64,000 bases of DNA from Streptomyces omiyaensis (GCF_014650895.1 NZ_BMVV01000014.1:62001-126000); one strand, 5' to 3'. Shown: positions 43,132 through 52,379, counted from the stretch's first letter. Numbers and translations: made by a program. Notes: generated from the letters alone by a model not told the origin.

Positions 43132-44970
43132 TCAGCGCAGGGCGGCGGGCCGGGGCGGCGGACGCAGCGGAGCCTGCGGCGACCGTCCGGGAGGAGCGGC
43201 CGCGCGGCGGGCGTGGGCCCGCAGCAGGGGGAGCGGGCGGAAGGATCCGGGCAGCCCCTCCTCCAGGAATCCGGCGTCCAGGAGGCGTTCCAGGACGAGT
43301 TCGGCCGCTTCGGCGGGGACGCCGAGGACGGCGGCGGCCCGGTCGGCGGTGAGCGGGTCGTGGGGGGAGGCGGCGAGCCGCAGGTGGGCCTCGGCGAGTG
43401 CGGGGGCGAGCCGGCCCAGGGCCTCGTCGAGGCGTTCCGGCACGGAGGTGCGGGGGTCGTCGGCGAGGGCGAGCCGGCCGGCCGCGTCGTGCCGCAGCCA
43501 GTCGGCGTAGTCGGCGAGCCGCAGCCGGGGCCGGGTGAGGAGCCGGGCGGCGGCGATCCGCAGGGCGAGCGGGTGGTGGCCGCAGACGTCGGCGAGCTGC
43601 CGGGCGGCGGCGGGTTCGGCGGCGACCCGCTCGGTGCCGAGGGCGGCGGTGAGCAGCTCCCGGGCCTCCTCCGGGGCGAGCGTGCCGAGGCGGTGGGCGG
43701 TGCCGCCGTGGGTGGCGAGCAGGGCGGCGAGCCCGGTCCTGCTGGTGACGAGCGCGGTGGTGCCGGCGTGTGCGGTGAGCAGCGGGCGCACCTGGTCGGG
43801 GTGGACGACGTCGTCGAGGACGAGCAGCGCGGGCCCCGCGGCGTCCCCGTCGGGCAGCGCGCGGCGCACCTCGGCCGCGGCGTCCTCGGCGGTGCGCGGG
43901 GTGCCGTCGGGGTGGGTGAGCTGGACCAGCACGCTGCCGCCCGGGTGGTGACCGGCCACCAGCCGGGCCGCGTGGAGGGCGAGCGCGGTCTTGCCGATGC
44001 CGGGGGCGCCGGAGAGGACGGCGACCGGTGCGCGTCCGCCGTCCGGCGCGCCGCCGGTGAGCAGCCGCGCGAGGGCGGCGAGTTCGGCCGCGCGGCCGGT
44101 GAAGCCGGGGACGGTCGGCAGGGGGGCCGCCGGGGGCCGGGGCACGGCGTCCGGGGGGACGGGACGCGTCACCGGTGCGGAGGCGGCGACCGGCGGGGAG
44201 GGGGCGGCGGGGCTTCGGCCGAGGTCGACCGGACCGAGGTCCTCGCCGCGCAGGATGGCGAGTTCGAGCTTCTGCAGATCGGCGCGGGGGTCGACGCCGA
44301 GGCGGTCGCGGAGGTGTTCCTTGATCCGCCGGTACTCGGTGAGGGCCTCGGTCTGCCGGCCGAGTCGGTAGAGGGCGGTCATCAGCTGTTCGGCGAACCG
44401 TTCGTGCGCCGGGTATACGCGCGTAACATCCCAAAGATCGACGAGGACCTCACGACATCGGCCGTGGTCCAGCGCGATGTCGACCACCCGCTCCAGGACG
44501 CGCAACCGCTCCTCGGCGAGGCGCGGCACCTCGTCCCGGTGCAGGAGTTCGGAGGGCACGTTGGCGAGGAGCGGGCCCTGCCAGAGCGCGAGCGCGCCGC
44601 GCAGGGCGACGAGTTCGGTCTCGGGGTCCTCCTCGCCGGCCCGCTCGACGAGCCGGCGGAAGTGGAGCAGGTCCAGCGTCTCGGCGTCGGCGTCGACGCG
44701 GTAGCCGCCGGCCACCGCCACCACGGCCTGTTCCTCGATGCCGTACTTGGCGAAGAGCCGGCGCAGCCGGAGGACGCAGCTCTGGAGCGCGGCCTTGGCG
44801 GTCGTGGGCGGGGTCTCGCCCCAGACCGCGCCCAGCAGGCGGTCGGTGGAGACGATCGCGCCGGGGCGGACGAGCAGCGCGGCGAGCAGCGCGGTCGGCT
44901 TGGAGGGCGGGAGCACCGCGGTGTCCCGCCCGTCGGTGATGCTCAAGGGCCCCAGCAGTTGGAATCGCAC
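43132..44970 (-). CDS. SARP-family pathway regulator with NB-ARC domain (AfsR/RedD type)
   Basis: A 612-residue regulator. The N-terminal OmpR-like winged helix (residues 1-90, VRFQLLGPLSITDGRD, ALQSCVLRLRRLF) and a bacterial transcriptional activator domain (about 97-240, LALWQGPLLANVPS, LYRLGRQTEALTEYRR) are followed by an NB-ARC ATPase with Walker A GAPGIGKTALA near residue 300 and Walker B LLVLDDVV, then a helical C-terminus. GTG 44970 starts the conserved FQLLGPL region and has GGAG 6 nt upstream. Such proteins activate the neighbouring antibiotic operon by binding direct repeats in its promoter. It probably controls the RiPP genes. Confidence 0.9.
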   Translation of the reverse strand: MRFQLLGPLSITDGRDTAVLPPSKPTALLAALLVRPGAIVSTDRLLGAVWGETPPTTAKAALQSCVLRLRRLFAKYGIEEQAVVAVAGGYRVDADAETLDLLHFRRLVERAGEEDPETELVALRGALALWQGPLLANVPSELLHRDEVPRLAEERLRVLERVVDIALDHGRCREVLVDLWDVTRVYPAHERFAEQLMTALYRLGRQTEALTEYRRIKEHLRDRLGVDPRADLQKLELAILRGEDLGPVDLGRSPAAPSPPVAASAPVTRPVPPDAVPRPPAAPLPTVPGFTGRAAELAALARLLTGGAPDGGRAPVAVLSGAPGIGKTALALHAARLVAGHHPGGSVLVQLTHPDGTPRTAEDAAAEVRRALPDGDAAGPALLVLDDVVHPDQVRPLLTAHAGTTALVTSRTGLAALLATHGGTAHRLGTLAPEEARELLTAALGTERVAAEPAAARQLADVCGHHPLALRIAAARLLTRPRLRLADYADWLRHDAAGRLALADDPRTSVPERLDEALGRLAPALAEAHLRLAASPHDPLTADRAAAVLGVPAEAAELVLERLLDAGFLEEGLPGSFRPLPLLRAHARRAAAPPGRSPQAPLRPPPRPAALR

Positions 44971-45577
44971 GTGTTCTCCGTCTTCCCCGAGTGCCGTACC
45001 CGGTCGCTGGTCGGGCGGCCGGTGGTGCGTCGTGCTGCGGGCGGCCGGCGGCGGACGCCGGCGTCCCGCGGGCGCGGGACACCGGTCGTGCCGTGGGACC
45101 GGCCCGGCGTGCTCCGGAGGAGACGGCCTAGGCCGGGGCCGCGCCGGGATCGCGGAGGAGTGGGGTCGGGGGCCGAGCGGGGGCAGCGGGCATGGGGGTA
45201 CCACCGGGGGAGCGGAGGGGCGGGGCGGCGCGCTGAGCGGTCACGGCCAGAGGTGCGGCCGGAAGGCGGGGGGTACGGCTCCGGTCGGCGGCGGGGCCAG
45301 CACGGAAGGTACAGGCGGCGCGCCGGGGGCGGACCAGGGGGCACACGCTTCCGGCCAAGCGCCGCCGCGCGGTTGACGGGCGGTGCGGAGCTGTGCCGGG
45401 GAGGGGGCGGTGCGCACCCGTCGGATGACGAAGGGTCAGGCCATGGCCAATGCCGTGCGTCGCGGTGGACGGACGGCGGTGTCCGGTTCCCGGTGCCGCG
45501 GACCCTCCGGGCGGCGCGGCCGGGCGGGGAACAATGGCCGCTTTCCGTCCCACCGCTTCCGCCCTCGCGCCGGGCGC
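44971..45577. other. 600-bp intergenic region upstream of the SARP gene
   Basis: No ORF with a credible product. It contains a 12-bp palindrome CGGCCTAGGCCG (45124-45135) and a lone TTGACG (45373-45378) without a matching -10. It should contain the SARP promoter and the terminator of the upstream gene; neither is clear. Confidence 0.4.
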
Positions 45578-46576
45578 TCAGGGGGTTTCGTCGAGCGCGA
45601 CCCGGGCCAGCACGGGGAGGTGGTCGCTTCCGGTGCCGGGGAGGGCGCGGATCGACGGGAGGCGGCCGCCGCGGGCGAGGACCTGGTCGATGCGGGCCGC
45701 CGGGAGCGCGGCCGGGTAGCTCAGGGCGAGGCCCCGGCCGGGGGCGGCGAGGCGCGAGGTCAGGGGGGCGAGCCCGCGGTCGTCGAGGGTGCCGTTGAGG
45801 TCGCCGGCCAGGATCACCCGGCCGGACCGCTCCGCCGCCAGGATCCGCCCCAGGCGGGCGGCGCTCTCGTCGCGCCGCGCGGAGGCGAGGCCGCCGGGCC
45901 CGAGCCGGACGGACGGCAGGTGGACGACGTACGCCGCCACCTCCCCGTACGGCGTGCGCACCTCGGCCCGCAGCGCCCGCCGCCAGGGCTCCGTGACGTC
46001 CGCGGGCTTGATGTCGAGCGCCCGCGCGCCGGTCAGCGGGTGGCGCGACCAGAGGCCGACCGTGCCCCGGACGGAGTGGTGCGGGTAGCGGGACGCGAGC
46101 TCCCGGCGGTAGACCGCCAGGGCCGGGTCGACCAGTTCCTGGAGGGCGATCAGGTCGGCTCCGCTGCCGGCGAGCGCCCGGGCGGTGCCCGCCGGGTCGG
46201 CGTTGTCGTCGGCCACGTTGTGCTGCGCCACGGTCAGTTCGCGGGGGCCGGGCGGGGGTGCGGGCAGGAGGAGGGGGCCGAAGGAGACGGCCCAGACCGC
46301 CACCGGGACGAGCAGGACGACGAGTGCCGTCCGGGCGCGCCGCAGCGCGGCGCAGAGCAGGAGCAGCGCGGCGGCCGGGCCGAGCCAGAGGAGGAAGGTC
46401 TCCAGCAGACTGCCCAGCCGGCCCGGGGTGTTCGGCACGAAGCGGTGCAGCGCGAGCAGCCCGGCGGTGACCGCGCCGAGTCCGGCGAGCAGCCGGCCGC
46501 GCCGGCCTCCGCCGCCCGCCGCCCGCAGGAACGCCCGCGGCCGGCTCGTGCCCGGTTCTCCGCCCCGTCTCGTCAT
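45578..46576 (-). CDS. Membrane-anchored endonuclease/exonuclease/phosphatase (EEP) family protein
   Basis: A 332-residue protein. The N-terminal ~110 residues have three hydrophobic segments (LLAGLGAVTAGLLALHRFV, LETFLLWLGPAAALLLLCAAL, ALVVLLVPVAVWAVSFGPLLL). The C-terminal EEP domain shows the metal-binding pattern: QHNVADDN, the Glu in IALQELVDP, GTVGLWSRHPL, VHLPSVRLGP, AGDLNGTLDD and the final GSDHLPVLA. It should cleave phosphodiesters or phosphomonoesters outside the membrane (nucleic acid, phospholipid or inositol phosphate). ATG 46576 is preferred since GGAAGGG lies 9 nt upstream; ATG 46582 is too close. It diverges from the NLP gene. Confidence 0.83.
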   Translation of the reverse strand: MTRRGGEPGTSRPRAFLRAAGGGGRRGRLLAGLGAVTAGLLALHRFVPNTPGRLGSLLETFLLWLGPAAALLLLCAALRRARTALVVLLVPVAVWAVSFGPLLLPAPPPGPRELTVAQHNVADDNADPAGTARALAGSGADLIALQELVDPALAVYRRELASRYPHHSVRGTVGLWSRHPLTGARALDIKPADVTEPWRRALRAEVRTPYGEVAAYVVHLPSVRLGPGGLASARRDESAARLGRILAAERSGRVILAGDLNGTLDDRGLAPLTSRLAAPGRGLALSYPAALPAARIDQVLARGGRLPSIRALPGTGSDHLPVLARVALDETP

Positions 46577-46771
46577 GGACATCCGCCCTTCCCCCGTTCG
46601 TGCCCCGCTCTTCCCCCGGCGTCCCTGATCAGGACGGTTCCGGCGCTCCGGCGGTTGCCGTCCGTTTGGGCGCGGCTTGGAGTGGGCATGTCAGCGCGCG
46701 GTCCTCCGTACCGTCAGGCACACGGGCGACCCCGTCACCCCCCACCCCTCGACCCCCTCAGGGAGCCGGAG

Positions 46772-47539
46772 TTGAAGACCACGCGTCGCCTCACGAAGGG
46801 TGCCGCCGTCGTCGGCAGCGCCCTCGCACTCCTCCTCGCGTTCCCCGGCGGCGCCCTCGCCGCCCCGCCGCCCGCGCTCCCCGCGAACGCGGACGCCCTG
46901 GAGCGGACCTTCCAGCCCGCGTACGACTACGACACCGACGGCTGCTACCCGACGGCCGCGATCGGCCCGGACGGCACCCTCAACCCCGGGCTGAACCCCT
47001 CCGGCACGGTCAGCGGCCAGTGCCGGGACTCCTGGGACCTGGCCTCCACCAACGGCTACGCCCGCTCGCTGTGCAACAACGGCTGGTGCGCGGTCCTCTA
47101 CGGGCTGTACTTCGAGAAGGACCAGGCCGTCTGGGGCAGCGGACTGGGGGGCCACCGGCACGACTGGGAGCACGTCGTCGTCTGGATCAAGGACGGCCAG
47201 GCCCAGTACGTCTCCACCTCGAACCACGGCTCCTTCACCGTCCACGCCCGGGACCGCGTCCGCTGGGACGGCACCCACGCCAAGGTCGTGTACCACAAGG
47301 ACGGCATCGGCACCCACTGCTTCCGGGCCGCCAACACCAACGACGAGCCGCCCGAGAACCACCGGGGCACCTGGCAGTACCCCGCCCTCGTCGGCTGGAA
47401 CGGCTACCCGCCCGGCATCCGCGAGAAGCTGAGCCAGGCCGACTTCGGCAGCGCCCACTTCGGGCTCAAGGACGGCAGCTTCGCCTCCCACCTGGCGAAG
47501 GCGAAGCCGGCCGGCATCCCCTTCGACCCGTACGCCTAG
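46772..47539 (+). CDS. Necrosis-inducing NPP1/NLP-family secreted protein
   Basis: A 255-residue secreted protein with a signal peptide (LTKGAAVVGSALALLLAFPGGALAAP). The mature part has the diagnostic NLP heptapeptide GHRHDWE (in GGHRHDWEHVVVWI), with the His-Asp-x-Glu set that binds a divalent metal, two pairs of Cys (CYPT..., CRDSW, SLCNNGWC) and HGSFTVHARDRVRW. NLPs from oomycetes, fungi and some bacteria bind plant GIPC sphingolipids and lyse dicot membranes. The TTG at 46772 is chosen: GGAG is 6 nt upstream and it directly precedes the signal peptide. It stands alone between the EEP gene and a sugar locus. Confidence 0.88.
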   Translation: MKTTRRLTKGAAVVGSALALLLAFPGGALAAPPPALPANADALERTFQPAYDYDTDGCYPTAAIGPDGTLNPGLNPSGTVSGQCRDSWDLASTNGYARSLCNNGWCAVLYGLYFEKDQAVWGSGLGGHRHDWEHVVVWIKDGQAQYVSTSNHGSFTVHARDRVRWDGTHAKVVYHKDGIGTHCFRAANTNDEPPENHRGTWQYPALVGWNGYPPGIREKLSQADFGSAHFGLKDGSFASHLAKAKPAGIPFDPYA

Positions 47540-47580
47540 CCGGACCGTGCGCCTGGCCGGACCGCGTGCCCGCCCGGCGT

Positions 47581-47652
47581 GTGTGTCCGCCCGGCCCGGA
47601 CGCCTGACCGGCCCGGGCGACCGGCCGACCGGTGTGTCCGCCCGGCCCGGAC
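47581..47652. repeat. 21-bp direct repeat pair
   Basis: GTGTGTCCGCCCGGCCCGGAC occurs at 47581-47601 and again at 47632-47652, in the gap after the NLP gene and before the ROK stop. Related CCGGAC/CCCGCCCGG motifs fill the space between them. No function known. Confidence 0.6.
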
Positions 47653-47678
47653 ATCCGGCCGGGTGGCCGCGCCGGGGC

Positions 47679-49016
47679 TCAGGGGGAGACCCGGTCCCGC
47701 AGGGCCGTCTGCCAGGCGGGTGCCGGGACGCTCGGCGCGCGCTCGGGGCGGCGGCCGCCCTGGGCGAAGAAGTCGACCAGCGGCAGCAGCCCGGCCCCGA
47801 CGGTGACCGCCTCGGGGCCGAGCGTGCCGAGCGCGATCTCGGTGCGGTCGCCGGGGTGGCGGAGCGCGTAGGCGCGGGCGTACGCCGTCACGGCGCCGAG
47901 GAAGCGGCTGCCGAGCTGGAGGCCGGCCCAGCCGCCGACGAGGATCCGCTCGGGCTGGAAGAGGTTGATGAGGTCGGCGAGCCCGGCCCCCAGGTACTCG
48001 GCGGTCTCGTCCAGCACGGACAGCGCGACCGCGCCCGCCGCGGCCCCGTCCGTCCCGCCGCCGGTGGCCTCCGGCCGTCCGGCGGCCGCCGGGTAGGCGG
48101 CGCCGAGCATCGCGGTCAGGGCCGTCTCCTCGTCGGCGCCGGCCGGGGGCTCGCCGCCCGCCTCCCGCCACCGTTCCAGGAGCGCCTCCGCTCCCGCGTA
48201 CGCCTCCAGGCAGCCCTGGGCGCCGCAGCGGCAGCGGCGGCCCCTGACCCGCACCGTCAGGTGGCCCCACTCCAGCGCCCGGCCGGACCCCAGGGGGTCC
48301 GTGACCACGCACGCGCCGACTCCGGAGCCGAAGAGGACGACCACGGCGCTGCGGGCGCCGCGGCCCGCGCCGAACCACATCTCGGCCTGGCCGAGGGTCT
48401 TGGCGCCGTTCTCGATGCGGTACGGGACCTCGGCCGGCAGGTCCACCGTCTCGCGGAGCAGCCGCTCCAGCGGCACCGCGTCCCAGCCGATCGTCTGCCC
48501 GTGGACCACCGCGCCGCGCGCCGTGCGCTCGACGATGCCGGGGACGCCGATCCCGACGCCGAGCAGCCGCTCGGCGGACACCCCGGCGGTGCCCAGCACC
48601 TCGGCGATGCCGTCCCTGAGGTGGTCCACGACGACCGCCACCTCGTACCGCGCGGTCCTGGGCCCCGACGGCGCCAGCGGGCGCTCGGTGCGGGCCAGCT
48701 CGGTGAGCGCGAGGTCGAACAGCTCGATCCGCACCCGGGTCTCGCCGATGTCGACGCCGATCATGCAGCCGCTGCCCGGCGCGATCCGCAGCAGGGTGCG
48801 CGGCCGGCCGCCGGCGGAGTCGACGCTGCCGGCCTCCTCGACGAGACCCTCGGCGACCAGCTCGGCCACCACGTTGCTGATCGAGCCCGAGGAGAGTCCG
48901 GTCGCCGGACCCAGTGCGAGCCGGCTCATCGGGCCGTCGAAATACAGCCTCCGCAGCACCGCCGTCCGGTTCTCGCGCCGCAGGTCGCGCACCGTGCGGC
49001 CACTCTTCGCGTGCAC
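47679..49016 (-). CDS. ROK-family transcriptional repressor
   Basis: A 445-residue ROK regulator. An N-terminal winged helix (residues ~8-65, NRTAVLRRLYFDGPMSRLAL, GLSSGSISNVVAELV) precedes a sugar-kinase-like fold with GVDIGETRVRIELFD, the zinc/ROK signature CRCGAQGCLEAYAG near residue 270, and ERILVGGWAG. GTG 49016 is taken from the upstream GGGGA and the position of the helix; the ORF extends further upstream without coding signs. It is divergent from a sugar ABC operon and very likely represses it through the inverted repeat at 49090-49116, responding to a sugar or sugar phosphate. Confidence 0.9.
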   Translation of the reverse strand: MHAKSGRTVRDLRRENRTAVLRRLYFDGPMSRLALGPATGLSSGSISNVVAELVAEGLVEEAGSVDSAGGRPRTLLRIAPGSGCMIGVDIGETRVRIELFDLALTELARTERPLAPSGPRTARYEVAVVVDHLRDGIAEVLGTAGVSAERLLGVGIGVPGIVERTARGAVVHGQTIGWDAVPLERLLRETVDLPAEVPYRIENGAKTLGQAEMWFGAGRGARSAVVVLFGSGVGACVVTDPLGSGRALEWGHLTVRVRGRRCRCGAQGCLEAYAGAEALLERWREAGGEPPAGADEETALTAMLGAAYPAAAGRPEATGGGTDGAAAGAVALSVLDETAEYLGAGLADLINLFQPERILVGGWAGLQLGSRFLGAVTAYARAYALRHPGDRTEIALGTLGPEAVTVGAGLLPLVDFFAQGGRRPERAPSVPAPAWQTALRDRVSP

Positions 49017-49089
49017 TCTCGTCCCCGTCCCTCGTAGTCGTCGGCTGCAACATACCCGCACGACAAGCCTTGACGCGACCTTCTCATGG

Positions 49090-49116
49090 GGTTTAACTCA
49101 CATCCTAAATTAAGCC
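49090..49116. promoter_or_regulatory. Candidate ROK operator
   Basis: GGTTTAA (49090-49096) and TTAAGCC (49110-49116) form a 6-of-7 inverted repeat in an unusually AT-rich patch between the divergent rok and ABC transporter genes. It lies ~72 bp upstream of the lipoprotein ATG. Confidence 0.65.
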
Positions 49117-49187
49117 GATGAGGCGGAGAGCGGTCCGGGCGCTCCCCTTGTCGGTCCTCCCGCCTTCCCTGAAAGGGACCAGGAGCC

Positions 49188-50498
49188 ATGCGCAGAATCA
49201 GAGCCGCCGTCACGGGTGCCGTCACCCTCTCCCTCGTTCTCACCGCGACCGCCTGTGGCGGCGGGGGAGAGGACGGCGGCGGCCAGGCGACGAAGACCCT
49301 CACCTACTGGGCCTCGAACCAGGGCTCCAGCCTCGAGGTCGACAAGAAGGTCCTCCAGCCCGAACTGGACGAGTTCGAGCGCCGCACCGGCATCAAGGTC
49401 AAGCTGGAGGTGGTGCCGTGGTCCGACCTCCTCAACCGGATCCTCACCGCCACCACCTCGGGACAGGGCCCGGACGTCCTCAACATCGGCAACACCTGGA
49501 GCGCCTCGCTCCAGGCCACCGGCGCCCTCCTCCCCTGGGACGCCAAGAACTTCGAGGCCATCGGCGGCAAGGACCGCTTCGTCGACTCCGCCCTCGGCTC
49601 CACCGGCGCCCCCGGCAAGGACCCGGCCGCCGTCCCGCTCTACTCGATGGCCTACGCCCTCTACTACAACAAGCAGATGTTCAAGGACGCCGGCATAGCC
49701 AAGCCGCCGACCACCTGGGACGAGGTGATCGACGCCGGCAAGAAGCTCACCAAGGACGGCAAGTCCGGCATCGGCGTCGAGGGCTCCAACCTCTCCAACA
49801 ACATCCACCAGGTCTTCGTCCTCGGCAAGCAGCACGGCGCCGACTTCTTCACCGCCGACGGCAAGCCGGACTTCACCTCCGACGGCGCGGTGGCCGCCGT
49901 CAAGCAGTACGTGGACCTCATGGCCACGCACAAGATCGTCGCCCCGGGCAACGCCGAGTACGCCCAGAACCAGTCCCTCAGCGACTTCGCCAAGGACAAG
50001 ACGGGCATGGTCCTCTGGCAGACCCCGTCCCAGACCTTCGCCTCCCAGGGCATGTCCGAGGACGAGTGGGGCGTCGTCCCCGCCCCCGTCCCCTCCGGCA
50101 AGCCCGGCACCGGCACCGCCACCAACTCGATGGTCGCCGGCATCAACATGGCCGTCTTCAAGAACACCAAGAACCTCGACGGCGCCCTGAAGTTCGTGAA
50201 GTTCATGACCAGCGACGAGGAGCAGACCGCCCTCAACAAGACCTACGGCTCCGTGCCGCCGGTCAAGACGGCCCAGAAGGACCCGGCCTTCTCCGGCCCG
50301 TCCCTCGCCGTCATCCGCGACACCCTCGCCTCCAGCGCCGCCGCCCTCCCGCAGGTCCCGGAGGAGTCGCAGTTCGAGACCGTCGTCGGCACCGCCGTCA
50401 AGGAGCTCTTCGCCGACGCCGCCGCCGGCCGGCCCGTCACCACCGAGTCCGTCAAGGCCAAGCTCGACAAGGCCCAGCAGCAGATGCCGAAGAAGTAG
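49188..50498 (+). CDS. Sugar ABC transporter substrate-binding lipoprotein
   Basis: A 436-residue type 1 extracellular binding protein. The signal peptide ends in a lipobox (ATAC, Cys23), so it is a membrane-tethered lipoprotein. TLTYWASNQGSS, FERRTGIKVKLEVVPWSDLL, GPDVLNIGN and MAYALYYNKQMF are typical of the CUT1 family binding oligosaccharides. It is followed 12 bp later by two permease genes and a beta-glucosidase, so the ligand is probably a beta-glucoside such as cellobiose or laminaribiose. GGGACCAGGAG upstream is its ribosome site. Confidence 0.93.
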   Translation: MRRIRAAVTGAVTLSLVLTATACGGGGEDGGGQATKTLTYWASNQGSSLEVDKKVLQPELDEFERRTGIKVKLEVVPWSDLLNRILTATTSGQGPDVLNIGNTWSASLQATGALLPWDAKNFEAIGGKDRFVDSALGSTGAPGKDPAAVPLYSMAYALYYNKQMFKDAGIAKPPTTWDEVIDAGKKLTKDGKSGIGVEGSNLSNNIHQVFVLGKQHGADFFTADGKPDFTSDGAVAAVKQYVDLMATHKIVAPGNAEYAQNQSLSDFAKDKTGMVLWQTPSQTFASQGMSEDEWGVVPAPVPSGKPGTGTATNSMVAGINMAVFKNTKNLDGALKFVKFMTSDEEQTALNKTYGSVPPVKTAQKDPAFSGPSLAVIRDTLASSAAALPQVPEESQFETVVGTAVKELFADAAAGRPVTTESVKAKLDKAQQQMPKK

Positions 50499-50509
50499 GC
50501 ACCAGCCCC

Positions 50510-51502
50510 ATGACCCAGACCGCCGTCACCCCCGCACGGGAGCCGGCGGTGCGCAAGGCCACACCCGGAGGGGCGCGCACCGCACGCCGCTCCGGGCGTC
50601 GCCGTCTCGCACTGCCCTACCTGCTGCTCCTGCCCGCCCTGGTCCTCGAACTCCTCGTCCACCTCGTGCCGATGCTCATGGGCGTCGCCATGAGCTTCAA
50701 GGAGCTCACCCAGTTCTACATCCGGGACTGGGCGAGCGCCCCCTGGTCCGGACTGGACAACTTCTCGGTCTCGCTCGACTTCGACGCGGCCGTCGGGCAG
50801 TCGCTGCTCAAGTCCTTCCTGACCACCTGCCAGTTCACCGTGCTGTCCGTCGGCCTCTGCTGGCTCCTCGGCACGGCCGCCGCGATCCTCCTCCAGGAGA
50901 ACTTCCGCGGCCGGGGCGTCCTGCGCACCCTCTTCCTCGTCCCGTACGCCCTGCCCGTCTACGCCGCCGTCATCACCTGGGCGTTCATGTTCCAGCGCGA
51001 CAACGGCCTCATCAACCACGTCCTCCACGACCAGCTCGGCATCGGCGACAGCCCCGCCTTCTGGCTCATCGGGGACAACAGCTTCTGGGCCCTGCTCGCC
51101 GTCTCGGTGTGGAAGGGCTGGCCGTTCGCCTTCCTCACCGTCATGGCCGGCCTCCAGAACATCCCCCGGGACATGTACGAGGCCGCGTCGCTCGACGGGG
51201 CCGGCGTCTGGAAGCAGATCCGGCACATCACCCTGCCGTCCCTGCGCCCGGTCAACCAGGTCCTCGTCCTGGTCCTCTTCCTGTGGACCTTCAACGACTT
51301 CAACACGCCCTTCGTGCTCTTCGGCGAGGCGGCGCCCGAGGCCGCGGACCTCATCTCGCTCCACATCTACCAGTCGTCCTTCCAGACGTGGAACTTCGGC
51401 ACCGGCTCGGCCATGTCCGTGCTCCTGCTGCTCTTCCTCCTCGTCGTCACGGGCGTCTACCTCCTGCTCACCACCCGCGGAAGGAAGACCTCCGATGTCT
51501 GA
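50510..51502 (+). CDS. CUT1 sugar ABC transporter permease (MalF type)
   Basis: A 330-residue integral membrane protein with six main hydrophobic segments (LPYLLLLPALVLELLVHLVPM first). The cytoplasmic EAA loop reads YEAASLDGAGVWKQIRHITLP. It forms the channel with the next permease. The ATPase of the system is not encoded here; in Streptomyces CUT1 systems the shared ATPase MsiK, encoded elsewhere, usually serves. The stop lies 8 bp inside the next gene, indicating coupling. Confidence 0.93.
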   Translation: MTQTAVTPAREPAVRKATPGGARTARRSGRRRLALPYLLLLPALVLELLVHLVPMLMGVAMSFKELTQFYIRDWASAPWSGLDNFSVSLDFDAAVGQSLLKSFLTTCQFTVLSVGLCWLLGTAAAILLQENFRGRGVLRTLFLVPYALPVYAAVITWAFMFQRDNGLINHVLHDQLGIGDSPAFWLIGDNSFWALLAVSVWKGWPFAFLTVMAGLQNIPRDMYEAASLDGAGVWKQIRHITLPSLRPVNQVLVLVLFLWTFNDFNTPFVLFGEAAPEAADLISLHIYQSSFQTWNFGTGSAMSVLLLLFLLVVTGVYLLLTTRGRKTSDV

Positions 51503-52379
51503 GGCCGCCCACGGGCGCCCGTCCCGCCCGCGCTCCCCGATGGCCCCGCCCCGCTCCTTCCTCTGGACCCGGCGGATCGTCCTCACCCTGCTCACCGGCT
51601 TCGTCCTGCTGCCCGTGTACGTCATGATCTCCAGCTCGCTGAAGCCGCTGGAGGACGTCTCCGGGAAGTTCGAGTGGATCCCGTCGGCCCTCACCCTGCG
51701 GCCGTACGCGGACATCTGGGAGACCATCCCGCTCGCCGACTACTTCGTGAACTCGATCGTCGTCGCCGGCGCCGCCACCGTCTTCTCCGTGGTCGTCGCG
51801 ATCTTCGCCGCGTACGCCGTCAGCCGGTACTCCTTCCGCGGCAAGCGGGTCTTCACCGTCACCGTCCTGTCGACGCAGATGTTCCCCGGCATCCTCTTCC
51901 TGCTGCCGCTCTTCCTCATCTACGTCAACATCGGCAACGCCACCGGCATCGCCCTCTTCGGCTCCCGCGAAGGCCTGATCCTCACCTACCTGACCTTCTC
52001 GCTGCCCTTCTCCATCTGGATGCTCACCGGGTACTTCGACTCGATCCCGCGCGAGCTGGACGAGGCGGCGAAGGTCGACGGCTGCGGGCCGATCCGCGCG
52101 CTCTTCCGCGTCATCGTGCCCGCCGCCCGGCCCGGCATCGTCGCGGTCGCCGTCTACGCCTTCATGACCGCCTGGGGCGAGGTCCTCTTCGCCTCCGTCA
52201 TGACCAACGACACCACCCGCACGCTCGCCGTCGGGCTCCAGGGCTACTCCACCCAGAACGACGTCTACTGGAACCAGGTGATGGCCGCCTCCCTCGTGGT
52301 GAGCGTCCCCGTCGTCGTCGGGTTCCTGCTCCTCCAGCGCTACCTCGTCGCAGGCCTCACCGCGGGTGCGGTCAAGTGA
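51495..52379 (+). CDS. CUT1 sugar ABC transporter permease (MalG type)
   Basis: A 294-residue membrane protein with six hydrophobic segments and the EAA motif LDEAAKVDGCGPIRALFRVIVP. It overlaps the MalF-type gene by 8 bp and is followed by the GH1 gene 35 bp later. Together these genes import an oligosaccharide for cytoplasmic cleavage. Confidence 0.93.
   Translation: MSEAAHGRPSRPRSPMAPPRSFLWTRRIVLTLLTGFVLLPVYVMISSSLKPLEDVSGKFEWIPSALTLRPYADIWETIPLADYFVNSIVVAGAATVFSVVVAIFAAYAVSRYSFRGKRVFTVTVLSTQMFPGILFLLPLFLIYVNIGNATGIALFGSREGLILTYLTFSLPFSIWMLTGYFDSIPRELDEAAKVDGCGPIRALFRVIVPAARPGIVAVAVYAFMTAWGEVLFASVMTNDTTRTLAVGLQGYSTQNDVYWNQVMAASLVVSVPVVVGFLLLQRYLVAGLTAGAVK

Noticed and set aside
36831..45798. 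Very long plus-strand open frames (36831-41204 and 40033-45798) antisense to the RiPP operon
   Set aside because: They are GC-driven shadow frames, rich in Arg, Pro and Gly, antisense to genes with clear domains.
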